NCBI GenBank assembly: GCA_011523845.1
Contig: WTFV01000208.1
Coordinates: 1 to 33,904, forward strand
DNA: 33,904 nucleotides
Direction of reading: 5' to 3'
Source of the DNA: Acidobacteriota bacterium
GTDB lineage: Bacteria > Acidobacteriota > Vicinamibacteria > Vicinamibacterales > UBA8438
The notes under the pieces were generated by a model. That model was not told where the DNA came from. It saw nothing but the letters and a program-made list of their open reading frames with translations, and ran no database searches. Below, piece after piece: positions 1 through 6,727 of the stretch. The position numbers and the translations under genes are program-made. Numbering within the stretch: position 1 is the first letter of the stretch; the number at the start of each line of letters is the position of its first letter.

Positions 1-15
1 GCTCTCAGAAGCCCC

Positions 16-210
16 ATGGACCTCTCCGAGCCGCCGACGAAAAAGAGCCGCACCCTCCGGCAGGCGTACGCCGCCCGATTCAACTACGACGTTGACGCGA
101 TGTTCAGGGACATTCGAGCCAGACAGGAGGCCTCCGGGCGGGAGTACGTGCGGTTGCCGTCTCGTCGGCCGGTTTCGGCCGGTGAGGATTCGGGCAACGA
201 CCTGACGTAG
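16..210 (+). CDS. Small hypothetical protein (64 aa)
   Basis: This is a short, charged, soluble protein with no signal peptide or membrane segment. Its middle reads YDVDAMFRDIRARQEASG, followed by a conserved-looking REYVRLP stretch. I recall similar short 'hypothetical' proteins with a YD-x-x-AMFRDI-x-ARQ core in other bacteria, often beside toxin-antitoxin or restriction genes, but I cannot give it a function. The pattern would suit a small antitoxin-like or regulatory protein, which is inference only. The ATG at 16 has only a weak upstream purine stretch, and the true start could lie before the window. Directly downstream is the stub of a DNA methyltransferase, so the neighbourhood looks like decayed accessory DNA. 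Confidence 0.55.
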   Translation: MDLSEPPTKKSRTLRQAYAARFNYDVDAMFRDIRARQEASGREYVRLPSRRPVSAGEDSGNDLT

Positions 211-400
211 TCTGGGCCGACTTCGGACCGGGGGACACAGCGAGGGGAACGCATTCCTGGATCACGCTGCCAAGGTGCTGAAGAAGCGGACGCTGACGAA
301 CCTCTACAACGTCCGGCCGCAGTGGCTGGCGCACGCCCACGCGGCGCTGGACACGGCCGTAGCGGCGGCGTACGGCCCGGTCCCGCGCGACGAGGACCCG
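209..400 (+). pseudogene. C-terminal remnant of a class I DNA methyltransferase (restriction-modification type)
   Basis: The frame opening after a stop at 203-205 encodes a segment around LKKRTLTNLYNVRPQWL followed by AHAALDTAVAAAYG. This matches the extreme C-terminus of large restriction-modification methyltransferases of the class I SAM-dependent (MmeI/YeeA-like) group, which usually end with RTLTNLYNxRPxWL and LDxAVxxAYGW. The catalytic and SAM-binding parts are absent, and the downstream reading frame runs into the duplicated Rpn upstream region. I read it as the truncated tail of a lost restriction gene. The match is from memory of the family's C-terminal motif, not a database search. 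Confidence 0.6.
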
Positions 401-627
401 TCGGGCGCGGGAACAGCTCGAGCCGAGGGAGGCTCACGGGCAGGCAACCGCGGTTGCCCCTCGATGCTCGGAGTCGGCGCTGCAAGTGCGAAGACGCGAC
501 TGCGTGCAAGACGCCGCCGACGAAGGACGGTCGTTCCACTCGCGGGCTGGCGACCTGGGCATGCCTCTTGCTTTCGAATCGGCCGGACACCGGGGCAGCC
601 TGTCCCGGTCCGCCCGGAATCCGGCTC

Positions 628-1644
628 GTGCACGACGAGATCTACAAGAAGCTGTTCGCCTTCCCGCGCCTGGTCCAGGACCTGCTGCGCGGCTTCGTCG
701 CCGGTCCCTGGAGCAAGGCGATCGACTTGAAGACGCTGGAGAAGCTGCCGGCCGAGTACGTCAGCGACGACCTGTCGACGCGCCGCGGCGACGCCGTGTG
801 GCGCGTGCGGCTGCGCGGAGAGCGATGGCTGTACCTGCTGGTGCTGCTGGAGTTCCAGGCGCGGGACGAGCCGCGGATGGCGCTGCGCATTCTCACCTAC
901 ACGAGCTTGCTGTACGAGGAGTTGGTTCGCAACGGGGCGGTGGCAGCGCACGAGGCGCTGCCGCCGGTGCTGCCGGTGGTGCTGTACAACGGGGAGTCGG
1001 CGTGGCGGGCGGCGCTGGAGGTGGGGGATCTGATTGCGCCGGCGGGACCGTCGCTGGCGCCGTATCAACCGGCGCAGCGCTACTGCGTGGTTGACGAGCG
1101 GCACCTGGAGAAGGACGATCTGCCGAGCGGCAACGTGATGACGGCGGTCGTGCGCCTGGAGCAGAGCCGCTCGCCGGCGGGTCTGGAGCGGGTGCTTGAG
1201 GCCGTGGCGTTGTGGCTGCGGGGGGCGGACTACAGCGCGTTGCGGCGGGCTTTCGTGGACTGGGTGCGGTTGTTGGCGGAACGGCTCGTGCCGGCGGGGT
1301 CGGCGGTGCCCCGGGTGGCGACGCTGGAGGAATTGAGAATGTCGTTGGAAGAACGCGTCGCCGAGTGGCCGAAGCAGTGGATGCGGGAAGGCATGGAGAA
1401 AGGCCTCGGACAAGGGCTTGAGCAAGGCATCGAACAACAACGATCGCTGTTGCGGCGTCAAGCGGCGTTGCGCTTCGGCGAGGAGACGGCTGTGCGCCTG
1501 GCGAGGTTGCTGACGCACCTCGCGGGGGCGGCGCGGCTGGCCGAGGCAGGCGAATGGATCGTGCGTTGCGAGACCGGCGCGGACCTGCTCGCACGCGTGG
1601 CCGCGCTGGCGGCGGATTCGGATCCGACCTGCGGGGGCGAATGA
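628..1644 (+). CDS. Rpn-family recombination-promoting nuclease / putative transposase, copy 1
   Basis: The 338 aa protein belongs to the Rpn (YhgA-like, Transposase_31) branch of PD-(D/E)XK DNA endonucleases. The N-terminal domain starts HDEIYKKLFAFP, as is usual in the family. It carries a putative catalytic D55 (in RRGD) and E75-F-Q77 (LLEFQ), an E-x-Q variant of the usual motif. The C-terminal region (about residues 238-338) has short G-x-E-x-G repeats followed by an LLRRQAALRFG segment typical of these proteins. I chose the GTG at 628 because it places the family's conserved start at the N-terminus; an in-frame TTG at 568 and an ATG at 322 would only add unconserved sequence. In Escherichia coli, Rpn proteins act as DNA-cutting phage-defence toxins held in check by a shorter product of the same gene. 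Confidence 0.82.
   Translation: MHDEIYKKLFAFPRLVQDLLRGFVAGPWSKAIDLKTLEKLPAEYVSDDLSTRRGDAVWRVRLRGERWLYLLVLLEFQARDEPRMALRILTYTSLLYEELVRNGAVAAHEALPPVLPVVLYNGESAWRAALEVGDLIAPAGPSLAPYQPAQRYCVVDERHLEKDDLPSGNVMTAVVRLEQSRSPAGLERVLEAVALWLRGADYSALRRAFVDWVRLLAERLVPAGSAVPRVATLEELRMSLEERVAEWPKQWMREGMEKGLGQGLEQGIEQQRSLLRRQAALRFGEETAVRLARLLTHLAGAARLAEAGEWIVRCETGADLLARVAALAADSDPTCGGE
1339..1644 (+). CDS. Candidate intragenic short product (RpnS-like) inside Rpn copy 1
   Basis: An in-frame ATG at 1339 is preceded by GGAGGA at 1327-1332, an ideal Shine-Dalgarno at 6-base spacing. It would give a 101 aa protein starting MSLEERVAEWPKQW that contains only the Gly-repeat and C-terminal domain and lacks the nuclease core. 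In E. coli rpn genes, such internally started C-terminal products are antitoxins of the full-length nuclease. The Shine-Dalgarno bases also encode LEEL, so the match could be chance, but the same arrangement is kept in copy 2. Its existence is an inference. Confidence 0.4.
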   Translation: MSLEERVAEWPKQWMREGMEKGLGQGLEQGIEQQRSLLRRQAALRFGEETAVRLARLLTHLAGAARLAEAGEWIVRCETGADLLARVAALAADSDPTCGGE

Positions 1645-2313
1645 GATCGCCGACTGCGTGCGACCGTTCTTGCACGAACTGTTGACAGAAGCCGGCAAGG
1701 AGCGTCTGCGGGATGGCTACGCCGTACCTGGCACTCAGGGGCGGGAGTGTCCGATGATCTGCTCAGCCGACGTGCAGGACGCGATGGAGACCGACGAAAA
1801 CGATGCTCAATGAGCCATCGTGTATGTAGGCCTTCGCCAACCGCGAGCTGGCGCGGTTCGGGGGCGACCTCTCGGAGAGACGTCACGTCTTGGGGAGCAC
1901 CTTCGCCGAAGGCGGCCGCCGCGTCCTGAACAGAGGCGCGGCGACCTCGCCATCCGACGCACATCCGAACCGCGGAGTTCGATCGCCGCGTGGAACTGAA
2001 CGCCCGAACGCCGGGCCCCAATCCGGAGCACGACCGCGACGTCACTCGCGGGCAGGCAACCGAGGTTGTCCCTCGATGCTCTGGAGTACGTGCTGCAGTG
2101 TGAAGACGCGACTGCTGGAAGACGCCGCTGATGGAGGGACAGGCCCTCGTCGTAGAGCCACTGGCAGGCGAGCACCTCGACGCGACTGCTGGAAGACGCC
2201 GCTGATGGAGGGGCAGACGTTGCACTCGCGGGGCTGGCGACCGGGCATGCCTCTTGCTTTCGATTCGACCGCACACCGGGACAGCCGGTCCCGGTCCGCC
2301 CGGAATCCGGCTG
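1645..2313. other. Intergenic stretch between the two Rpn copies, no convincing gene
   Basis: Directly after the first Rpn stop, one frame stays open to a TGA at 1811-1813 and reads EIADCVRPFLHELLTEAG and onward. It has no good start and no family I recognise, so it may be a decayed fragment. Around 1830-1930 another short frame contains FAEGGRRVLN, also without a usable start. From 2048 the upstream arm of the second duplication begins, and 2105-2216 carries an internal direct repeat. No tRNA, strong terminator or complete gene was seen. Confidence 0.5.
2105..2216. repeat. Pair of 38-bp direct repeats, 74 bp apart
   Basis: A unit starting GACGCGACTGCTGGAAGACG at 2105 recurs at 2179 with about one mismatch over 38 bases. 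It extends through GCCGCTGATGGAGG. Only one, more diverged, version occurs at the matching place upstream of copy 1 (near 495). The extra unit is therefore a local duplication in the leader of the second Rpn copy. It encodes nothing recognisable. Confidence 0.7.
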
Positions 2314-3378
2314 GTGCACGACGAGATCTACAAGAAGCTGTTCGCGTTCCCGCGCCTGGTCCAGGACCTGCTGCGCGGCTTCGTCGCCGGTCCCTGGAGC
2401 AAGGCGATCGACTTGAAGACGCTGGAGAAGCTGCCGGCCGAGTACGTCAGCGACGACCTGTCGACGCGCCGCGGCGACGCCGTGTGGCGCGTGCGGCTGC
2501 GCGGAGAGCGATGGCTGTACCTGCTGGTGCTGCTGGAGTTCCAGGCGCGGGACGAGCCGCGGATGGCGCTGCGCATTCTCACCTACACGAGCTTGCTGTA
2601 CGAGGAGTTGGTTCGCAACGGGGCGGTGGCAGCGCACGAGGCGCTGCCGCCGGTGCTGCCGGTGGTGCTGTACAACGGGGAGTCGGCGTGGCGGGCGGCA
2701 CTGGAGGTGGGTGATCTGATTGCGCCGGCGGGACCGTCGCTGGCCCCGTATCAACCCGCGCAGCGCTACTGCGTGGTTGACGAGCGGCACCTGGAGGAGG
2801 ACGATTTGCCGAGCGGCAACGTGATGACGGCGGTGGTGCGGCTGGAGCAGAGCCGCTCGCCGGCGGACCTGGAGCGGGTGCTGGAGGCCCTGTCGTTGTC
2901 GCTGCGGGGGCCGGACGACAGCGCGTTGCGGCGGGCCTTCGTCGACTGGGTGCGGTTGTTGGCGGAACGGCTCGTGCCGGCGGGGTCGGCGGTGCCCCGG
3001 GTCGCGACACTGGAGGAGTTGAGAATGTCGCTGGAAGAACGCGTCGCCGAGTGGCCGAAGCAGTGGATGCGGGAAGGCATCGAGAAAGGCATCCAACAGG
3101 GTATCCAGCAAGGTATTGAGCGCGGCGTCGGACAAGGCATCGAGCGCGGTCTCGAGCAAGGCATCGAACAACAACGAGCGCTGTTGCGGCGTCAAGCGGC
3201 GTTGCGCTTCGGCGAGGAGACGGCCGTGCGCTTGGCGAAGTTGCTGGCGCACCTCGCGGGGGCGGCGCGGCTGGCCGAAGCGGGCGAGTGGATTGTGCGT
3301 TGCGAGACCGGCGCGGACCTGCTCGCACGCGTGGCCGCGCTGGCGGCGGATTCGGCTCCGACCTGCGGGGACGAATGA
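2314..3378 (+). CDS. Rpn-family recombination-promoting nuclease / putative transposase, copy 2
   Basis: The 354 aa protein is a tandem paralogue of the gene at 628. The nuclease core is identical over most of its length, with the same putative catalytic D55 and E75-x-Q77. The C-terminal repeat tract is longer: about eight G-(I/V/L)-x-(K/Q/R)-G units such as GIQQG, GIERG and GLEQG, against about four in copy 1, then LLRRQAALRFG. The start is taken as the GTG at 2314, equivalent to 628 in copy 1; a TTG at 2254 is an alternative. Expansion of such tracts is known to vary rapidly in Rpn proteins, whose C-termini determine pairing with the short antitoxin form. The two copies may therefore have, or be acquiring, different partner specificity (inference). 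Confidence 0.82.
   Translation: MHDEIYKKLFAFPRLVQDLLRGFVAGPWSKAIDLKTLEKLPAEYVSDDLSTRRGDAVWRVRLRGERWLYLLVLLEFQARDEPRMALRILTYTSLLYEELVRNGAVAAHEALPPVLPVVLYNGESAWRAALEVGDLIAPAGPSLAPYQPAQRYCVVDERHLEEDDLPSGNVMTAVVRLEQSRSPADLERVLEALSLSLRGPDDSALRRAFVDWVRLLAERLVPAGSAVPRVATLEELRMSLEERVAEWPKQWMREGIEKGIQQGIQQGIERGVGQGIERGLEQGIEQQRALLRRQAALRFGEETAVRLAKLLAHLAGAARLAEAGEWIVRCETGADLLARVAALAADSAPTCGDE
3025..3378 (+). CDS. Candidate intragenic short product (RpnS-like) inside Rpn copy 2
   Basis: An in-frame ATG at 3025 follows GGAGGAG at 3012-3018 with 6-base spacing. It would make a 117 aa protein starting MSLEERVAEWPKQW with the expanded Gly-repeat tract and C-terminal domain but no nuclease. The position is the exact counterpart of 1339 in copy 1. 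By analogy with the intragenic antitoxins of E. coli rpn genes it could restrain the full-length protein. It rests only on the ribosome-site match and on conservation between the copies. Confidence 0.42.
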   Translation: MSLEERVAEWPKQWMREGIEKGIQQGIQQGIERGVGQGIERGLEQGIEQQRALLRRQAALRFGEETAVRLAKLLAHLAGAARLAEAGEWIVRCETGADLLARVAALAADSAPTCGDE

Positions 3379-3547
3379 GGCTGCCGGCCGTGGTGAGGAT
3401 CGCCCGCCCTGCAGGATGCAGCACGGCAAGGCCGCCTGACAGGGTACTTCAACGCCGGCGCACTCGCACTGGCGGCACGGGCCGCGATGCCGAGCGCGCG
3501 GACGTAGCCCGGCGGGCGCTCGAGCTAGGGAAGCTGGGGGAGGCGGC

Positions 3548-3805
3548 ATGAGCGGCGGATCGATGGACTACGCGTACGCGAAGGTGAGCACGGTCGCCGA
3601 GGATGTCGAGCGCTCGATCGAGCAGGGCGGCAACCACCCTGGGCTCCGGCATCTGGTAGCCGAACACCTGCACCGGTGCGCCGACCTGCTGCGGCAAATC
3701 GAGTGGGCCGACTCGGGCGACACGGGGCCGGACGACTGGAAGGCCGCGGCTGAGGATCTTGTGGGCGTACAGACCGAATCGGCAAGCCGGGAAGCGGGCG
3801 GCTGA
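3548..3805 (+). CDS. Small conserved hypothetical protein (MSGGSxxY type, 85 aa)
   Basis: The 85 aa protein starts MSGGSMDYAYAKVS and has a later IEWADSGDTGPDDW segment. I recognise this pattern, MSGGS-(F/M)-(N/D)-Y at the start and (I/V)EW-x-DSGD near the end, from small proteins of unknown function common in phages, prophages and mobile islands. There is no signal peptide or membrane segment. The start is supported by a strong Shine-Dalgarno, GGGGGAGG, ending five bases before the ATG. It stands alone between the Rpn duplication and the ArsR operon and fits the mobile-element character of this end of the window. The function is unknown. Confidence 0.72.
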   Translation: MSGGSMDYAYAKVSTVAEDVERSIEQGGNHPGLRHLVAEHLHRCADLLRQIEWADSGDTGPDDWKAAAEDLVGVQTESASREAGG

Positions 3806-3834
3806 GCGCATCGCCGAGCGGACCGAAGCGGCGG

Positions 3835-3950
3835 CAGGCCACGATCGCGGCCCCGGCCGGACGCCGTCCCTCACACCCTGGAACGGCGGCACGTGCAGAT
3901 GCACATCGGTGTCCCGGTGGAACGCCGGGTCGAGCCCGTACCGCGCGGCT
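3835..3950 (-). pseudogene. Possible short remnant of a Lon protease C-terminal domain
   Basis: The minus strand can be read as YGLDPAFHRDTDVHLHVP followed by a G-V-R-D-G segment. This resembles the start of the Lon proteolytic domain, where a G-I-x-P-x-F-F-x-x-x-D-I-H-V-H-V-P stretch precedes P-K-D-G-P-S-A-G. The nucleophile serine region is not preserved, and no flanking Lon sequence is present. The match covers only about 25 residues, so chance similarity is possible. Confidence 0.3.
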
Positions 3951-3955
3951 TGCCT

Positions 3956-3961
3956 TAGACT
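3956..3961 (+). promoter_or_regulatory. Candidate -10 element (TAGACT) of the ArsR gene
   Basis: TAGACT lies six bases before the GTG start at 3968, and no Shine-Dalgarno is visible. A start this close to a -10 element implies a leaderless transcript. The same TAGACT-to-GTG arrangement recurs before the NUDIX gene at 18818. No clear -35 box was seen. Confidence 0.45.
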
Positions 3962-3967
3962 GGTCTC

Positions 3968-4258
3968 GTGGACGTGTATCGCGCGATCGCTGACCCGACC
4001 CGGCGCGCCATCCTGGACGAGCTCGTCGATCGGTCAGGTCAGTCGCTCTTCGAACTCTGCGCACGCCTGACCATGAAGCACGGCATCAACTCCTCGCGGC
4101 AGGCGATCGCGCAACACCTGGACGTCCTGGAGGCCGCCGGGCTGATTCGCACGCGGCGCGAGGGAAGGTCGAAGCTGCATTGGTTCGAGGGCGGTCCGCT
4201 GCGGGCCATCGCGGAGCGTTGGCCGGACTCGACGGATGAAAGGGCAATCGAAAGATGA
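3968..4258 (+). CDS. ArsR-family winged-helix transcriptional regulator
   Basis: The 96 aa protein is a typical single-domain ArsR/SmtB-type repressor. It opens with MDVYRAIADPTRRAILDEL, the helix pair that begins almost all members. The recognition helix region is around NSSRQAIAQHLDVLEAAGLI (residues 40-59), and a wing follows around TRREGRSKLHWFEGG. It has no metal-binding cysteine pair, so it belongs to the metal-independent group that often controls a neighbouring VOC or START-domain gene. Its stop overlaps the ATG of the VOC gene by four bases (ATGA), so the two are co-translated. It probably regulates its own operon. GTG is the chosen start because nothing conserved lies upstream. Confidence 0.9.
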   Translation: MDVYRAIADPTRRAILDELVDRSGQSLFELCARLTMKHGINSSRQAIAQHLDVLEAAGLIRTRREGRSKLHWFEGGPLRAIAERWPDSTDERAIER

Positions 4259-4650
4259 GAATCCACGCGACCAGCGTCATGGTAGACGACCAACAGAAGG
4301 CGCTTCGCTTCTACACGGAAACGCTTGGCTTCCAGTTGAAGCACAACATTCCCCTGGGAGAGCACGCCTGGGTCACTGTCGTATCCGAGGAAGCTCCGGA
4401 GGGGACGGAGCTGGTGCTCGAGCCTGATGAGCATCCCGCGGCGCGTCCGTTCAAGAGGGCGCTTGTGGAGGACGGTATCCCCTGGACCTCCTTCGCGGTC
4501 GACGACGTCGAAGCCGAACACGAGCGCCTCTTGGCAGAAGGCGTGCGATTCGTACAGCCGCCGACAGACCTCGGGACTGTCATTACCGCGGTATTCGACG
4601 ATACGTGCGGCAACTTGATCCAGATCGCACAGGAGAAACCTCAACCGTGA
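4255..4650 (+). CDS. VOC-family protein (glyoxalase / bleomycin-resistance fold)
   Basis: The 131 aa protein is a single vicinal-oxygen-chelate protein made of two beta-alpha-beta-beta-beta modules. The first begins HATSVMVDDQQKALRFYTETLGF; the second is around SFAVDDVEAEHERLLAEGV. The ending NLIQIAQ is typical. Potential metal ligands in the usual places are H4, the glutamate in ELVLEPDEH (near residues 62-69) and Q127. The exact substrate cannot be told; family members include glyoxalase I, dioxygenases and antibiotic-binding proteins. It is translationally coupled to the ArsR regulator (ATGA overlap), an arrangement widespread among ArsR-VOC pairs, so expression is probably under that repressor. 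Confidence 0.9.
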   Translation: MRIHATSVMVDDQQKALRFYTETLGFQLKHNIPLGEHAWVTVVSEEAPEGTELVLEPDEHPAARPFKRALVEDGIPWTSFAVDDVEAEHERLLAEGVRFVQPPTDLGTVITAVFDDTCGNLIQIAQEKPQP

Positions 4651-4842
4651 CGACCGCGGCTGGTGATCGGCCGAACACGGCCCGGTGCGCACCCCGCGTG
4701 CGGCGGTCGAGCACGCCCGGACGGCATGGACGTCTCGACAGCCGCCTCCGAACCGGCATACCCTTTCACGACCCTACGCGAGGAATCGGGCGGCCACGCC
4801 GCGCCGCACGTTCAGACGAGACAGTGAGAGGAGACGCCGACG

Positions 4843-5631
4843 ATGCCGAAGTTCGCCGCCAACCTGACCATGCTGTACAACGAGGTCGACTTCCTCGACC
4901 GGTTTCGGGCGGCGGCTGACGCCGGCTTCCAGGGTGTCGAGTACCTGTTTCCCTATGACTTCACCAAGGACGAGCTGGCCGGGCGACTGGCCGACAACCG
5001 GCTCGAGCAGGTGCTGCACAACCTCCCGGCGGGCGACTGGGGCGCCGGCGAGCGCGGCATCGGCTGCCTGCCCGACCGGATCGGCGAGTTCCAGGACGGC
5101 GTCGGGCGGGCCATCGACTACGCCCGCGCGCTGGGTTGCCCGCGCGTGAACTGCCTGGCGGGGATCGCCCCCGACGGCGCCGACCCGGCGCAGTTGACCG
5201 AGACCTTCGTCGCGAACCTCCGCTTCGCCGCCGGCAAGCTCGGCGAGGCGGGGATTCAGCTCCTCATCGAGCCGATCAACACGCGCGACATTCCCGGGTT
5301 CTTCCTCACCGGGACCGCTCAGGCGAACGCCGTCATCGATGCGGTCGGGTCGGACAACCTCGCGCTGCAGTACGACATCTACCACATGCAGATCATGGAG
5401 GGGGACCTGGCGCCGACCATCCAGGCCAACCTGGCGCGGATCTCGCATATGCAGCTCGCCGACAACCCGGGCCGGCACGAGCCGGGGACCGGCGAGATCA
5501 ACTACCCCTTCCTGTTCGACTTCATCGACCGCATCGGCTACGAGGGCTGGATCGGATGCGAGTACAAACCGGCCGCGGCGACGACGGACGGGCTCTCCTG
5601 GATAGCGCCCCACGTTGCCGCCGGGGCCTGA
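4843..5631 (+). CDS. hyi: Hydroxypyruvate isomerase
   Basis: The 262 aa protein is a xylose-isomerase-like TIM-barrel enzyme that interconverts hydroxypyruvate and tartronate semialdehyde. The start MPKFAANLTMLYNEVDFLDRF and the segment GVEYLFPYDF are hallmarks of Hyi. E143 (LLIEPIN) and E240 (GCEYKP) sit where the two catalytic glutamates of E. coli Hyi lie, and D178 and H181 (YDIYH) fit metal ligands. Length is normal for the family. A good Shine-Dalgarno (GAGAGGAGA) precedes the ATG. The next gene, GarR-type, acts on tartronate semialdehyde, so the pair covers the hydroxypyruvate / tartronate-semialdehyde / glycerate branch of glyoxylate metabolism. The related 2-oxo-tetronate isomerase OtnI is a possible alternative. 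Confidence 0.88.
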   Translation: MPKFAANLTMLYNEVDFLDRFRAAADAGFQGVEYLFPYDFTKDELAGRLADNRLEQVLHNLPAGDWGAGERGIGCLPDRIGEFQDGVGRAIDYARALGCPRVNCLAGIAPDGADPAQLTETFVANLRFAAGKLGEAGIQLLIEPINTRDIPGFFLTGTAQANAVIDAVGSDNLALQYDIYHMQIMEGDLAPTIQANLARISHMQLADNPGRHEPGTGEINYPFLFDFIDRIGYEGWIGCEYKPAAATTDGLSWIAPHVAAGA

Positions 5632-5638
5632 ACACCCC

Positions 5639-5747
5639 GTGGCACGCGGGGCTGGACCAACCGACCGTCAGCGCTCGATACACGGGTTGGACGTTCAACT
5701 TCCGCGCGAAGTGGCGCGCGGGGCTGGACCACGGACTGTCAACGCTG
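5639..5747. repeat. Imperfect direct repeat in the hyi-garR spacer
   Basis: GTGGCACGCGGGGCTGGACC at 5639 recurs as GTGGCGCGCGGGGCTGGACC at 5711, 72 bases later. Similarity continues loosely through a GACYGTCARCGCT segment. The spacer lies between two genes that should be co-transcribed. It could be a duplicated leader or processing element, but no stable function is evident. Confidence 0.6.
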
Positions 5748-5773
5748 AACGCTCTTCGAAGGGACACCGACTC

Positions 5774-6673
5774 ATGGCGAATGTAGGCTTCATCGGACTC
5801 GGCATCATGGGCCGCCCCATGGCGGGGCATCTGCAGACCGGCGGGCACACGTTGTTCGTGCACGACCTGGTTCCGATTCCTCAGGAGCTGGTCGACGGCG
5901 GCGCCACCGTCTGCGGCAGCGGAAGGGAGGTGGCGGAACGCTCCGAGATCATCATCACGATGGTCCCCGACACCCCCGACGTCGCGGCCGTCCTGTTCGG
6001 GGAGAACGGTGTTGCCGAGGGCCTGTCCGCGGGCAGGATCGTGGTCGACATGAGCTCCATCTCGCCCATCGAGACCAAGGGCTTCGCAGAGCGGATCAAC
6101 GCGCTCGGCTGCGAGTATCTCGACGCGCCGGTCTCCGGCGGGGAGGTCGGCGCGAAGGCGGGCAAGCTGACCATCATGGTGGGCGGCAGCCAGGCGACCT
6201 TCGACACGGTGAAGCCGCTCTTCGACCTGATGGGCGCGAACATCACCCTGGTCGGCGGCAACGGCGACGGGCAGACGACGAAGGTCGCCAACCAGATCAT
6301 CGTGGCGCTGACCATCGAGGCGGTCGGCGAGGCGTTGCTGTTCGCGTCGAAGGCGGGGGCCGATCCCGCCAAGGTGCGGCAGGCGCTCATGGGCGGGTTC
6401 GCCTCGTCGAAGATCCTCGAGATCCACGGCGAGCGGATGATCGCCCGTACGTTCGATCCGGGGTTCCGGATCAACCTGCACCAGAAGGACCTGAGCCTGG
6501 CGCTCAGCGGCGCCCGCGCGCTCGGCCTGTCTCTCCCGAACACCGCCACCGCTCAGCAGTTGTTCAACAGTTGCGCCGCCAACGGCGGCTCGGCCTGGGA
6601 CCACTCCGCCATGGTCAAGGCGCTGGAGATGCTGGCCGGCCACGAGGTTGGCCAGGACAGCGGGAGCAAGTGA
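5774..6673 (+). CDS. garR: 2-hydroxy-3-oxopropionate (tartronate semialdehyde) reductase
   Basis: The 299 aa protein is in the beta-hydroxyacid dehydrogenase family. An N-terminal Rossmann domain starts with VGFIGLGIMGRPMAGHL (NAD(P) binding), then the substrate motif DAPVSGGEVGAKAGKL at about 118-131, and the catalytic lysine K170 within GQTTKVANQ. The C-terminal helical domain ends at SALMV-like AMVKALEMLAG. It is expected to reduce tartronate semialdehyde to D-glycerate. Closely related 3-hydroxyisobutyrate dehydrogenases share the fold, but the neighbouring hyi gene favours GarR. I chose the ATG at 5774 because the Rossmann strand begins three residues later. The 142-bp gap from hyi carries a direct repeat rather than an obvious promoter, so the two may be one operon. 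Confidence 0.88.
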   Translation: MANVGFIGLGIMGRPMAGHLQTGGHTLFVHDLVPIPQELVDGGATVCGSGREVAERSEIIITMVPDTPDVAAVLFGENGVAEGLSAGRIVVDMSSISPIETKGFAERINALGCEYLDAPVSGGEVGAKAGKLTIMVGGSQATFDTVKPLFDLMGANITLVGGNGDGQTTKVANQIIVALTIEAVGEALLFASKAGADPAKVRQALMGGFASSKILEIHGERMIARTFDPGFRINLHQKDLSLALSGARALGLSLPNTATAQQLFNSCAANGGSAWDHSAMVKALEMLAGHEVGQDSGSK

Positions 6674-6727
6674 CGACAGCCGCGGGGGCTTCGGGGGCTC
6701 CGGAGCCCGCCCGGAGTTGGACCGAGA

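Larger units (their letters stand above)
438..1644 (+). repeat. Direct duplication, copy 1 (Rpn gene plus about 190 bp upstream)
   Basis: This unit, starting near CGGGCAGGCAACCG, is repeated at 2048-3378. Within it, positions 661-1013 appear identical base for base to 2347-2699. The upstream part and the 3' third of the gene differ by scattered substitutions and by a difference in Gly-repeat number. The duplicated segment carries both the promoter side and the complete gene. No inverted terminal repeats or target-site duplication were seen, so a transposon origin is not supported. Confidence 0.85.
2048..3378 (+). repeat. Direct duplication, copy 2 (Rpn gene plus upstream arm)
   Basis: This is the second copy of the unit at 438-1644, starting near CGGGCAGGCAACCG. 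It is longer than copy 1 because of the extra 74-bp period in the leader and because of additional Gly-repeat codons near 3084-3170. The block 2347-2699 appears identical to 661-1013, while the rest has scattered changes. This suggests either a recent duplication with local divergence or gene conversion limited to the nuclease core. Confidence 0.85.

Noticed and set aside
304..1698. Long arginine-rich frames antisense to both Rpn genes
   Set aside because: They mirror codon bias of the Rpn genes on the opposite strand, lack any domain and have no ribosome site.
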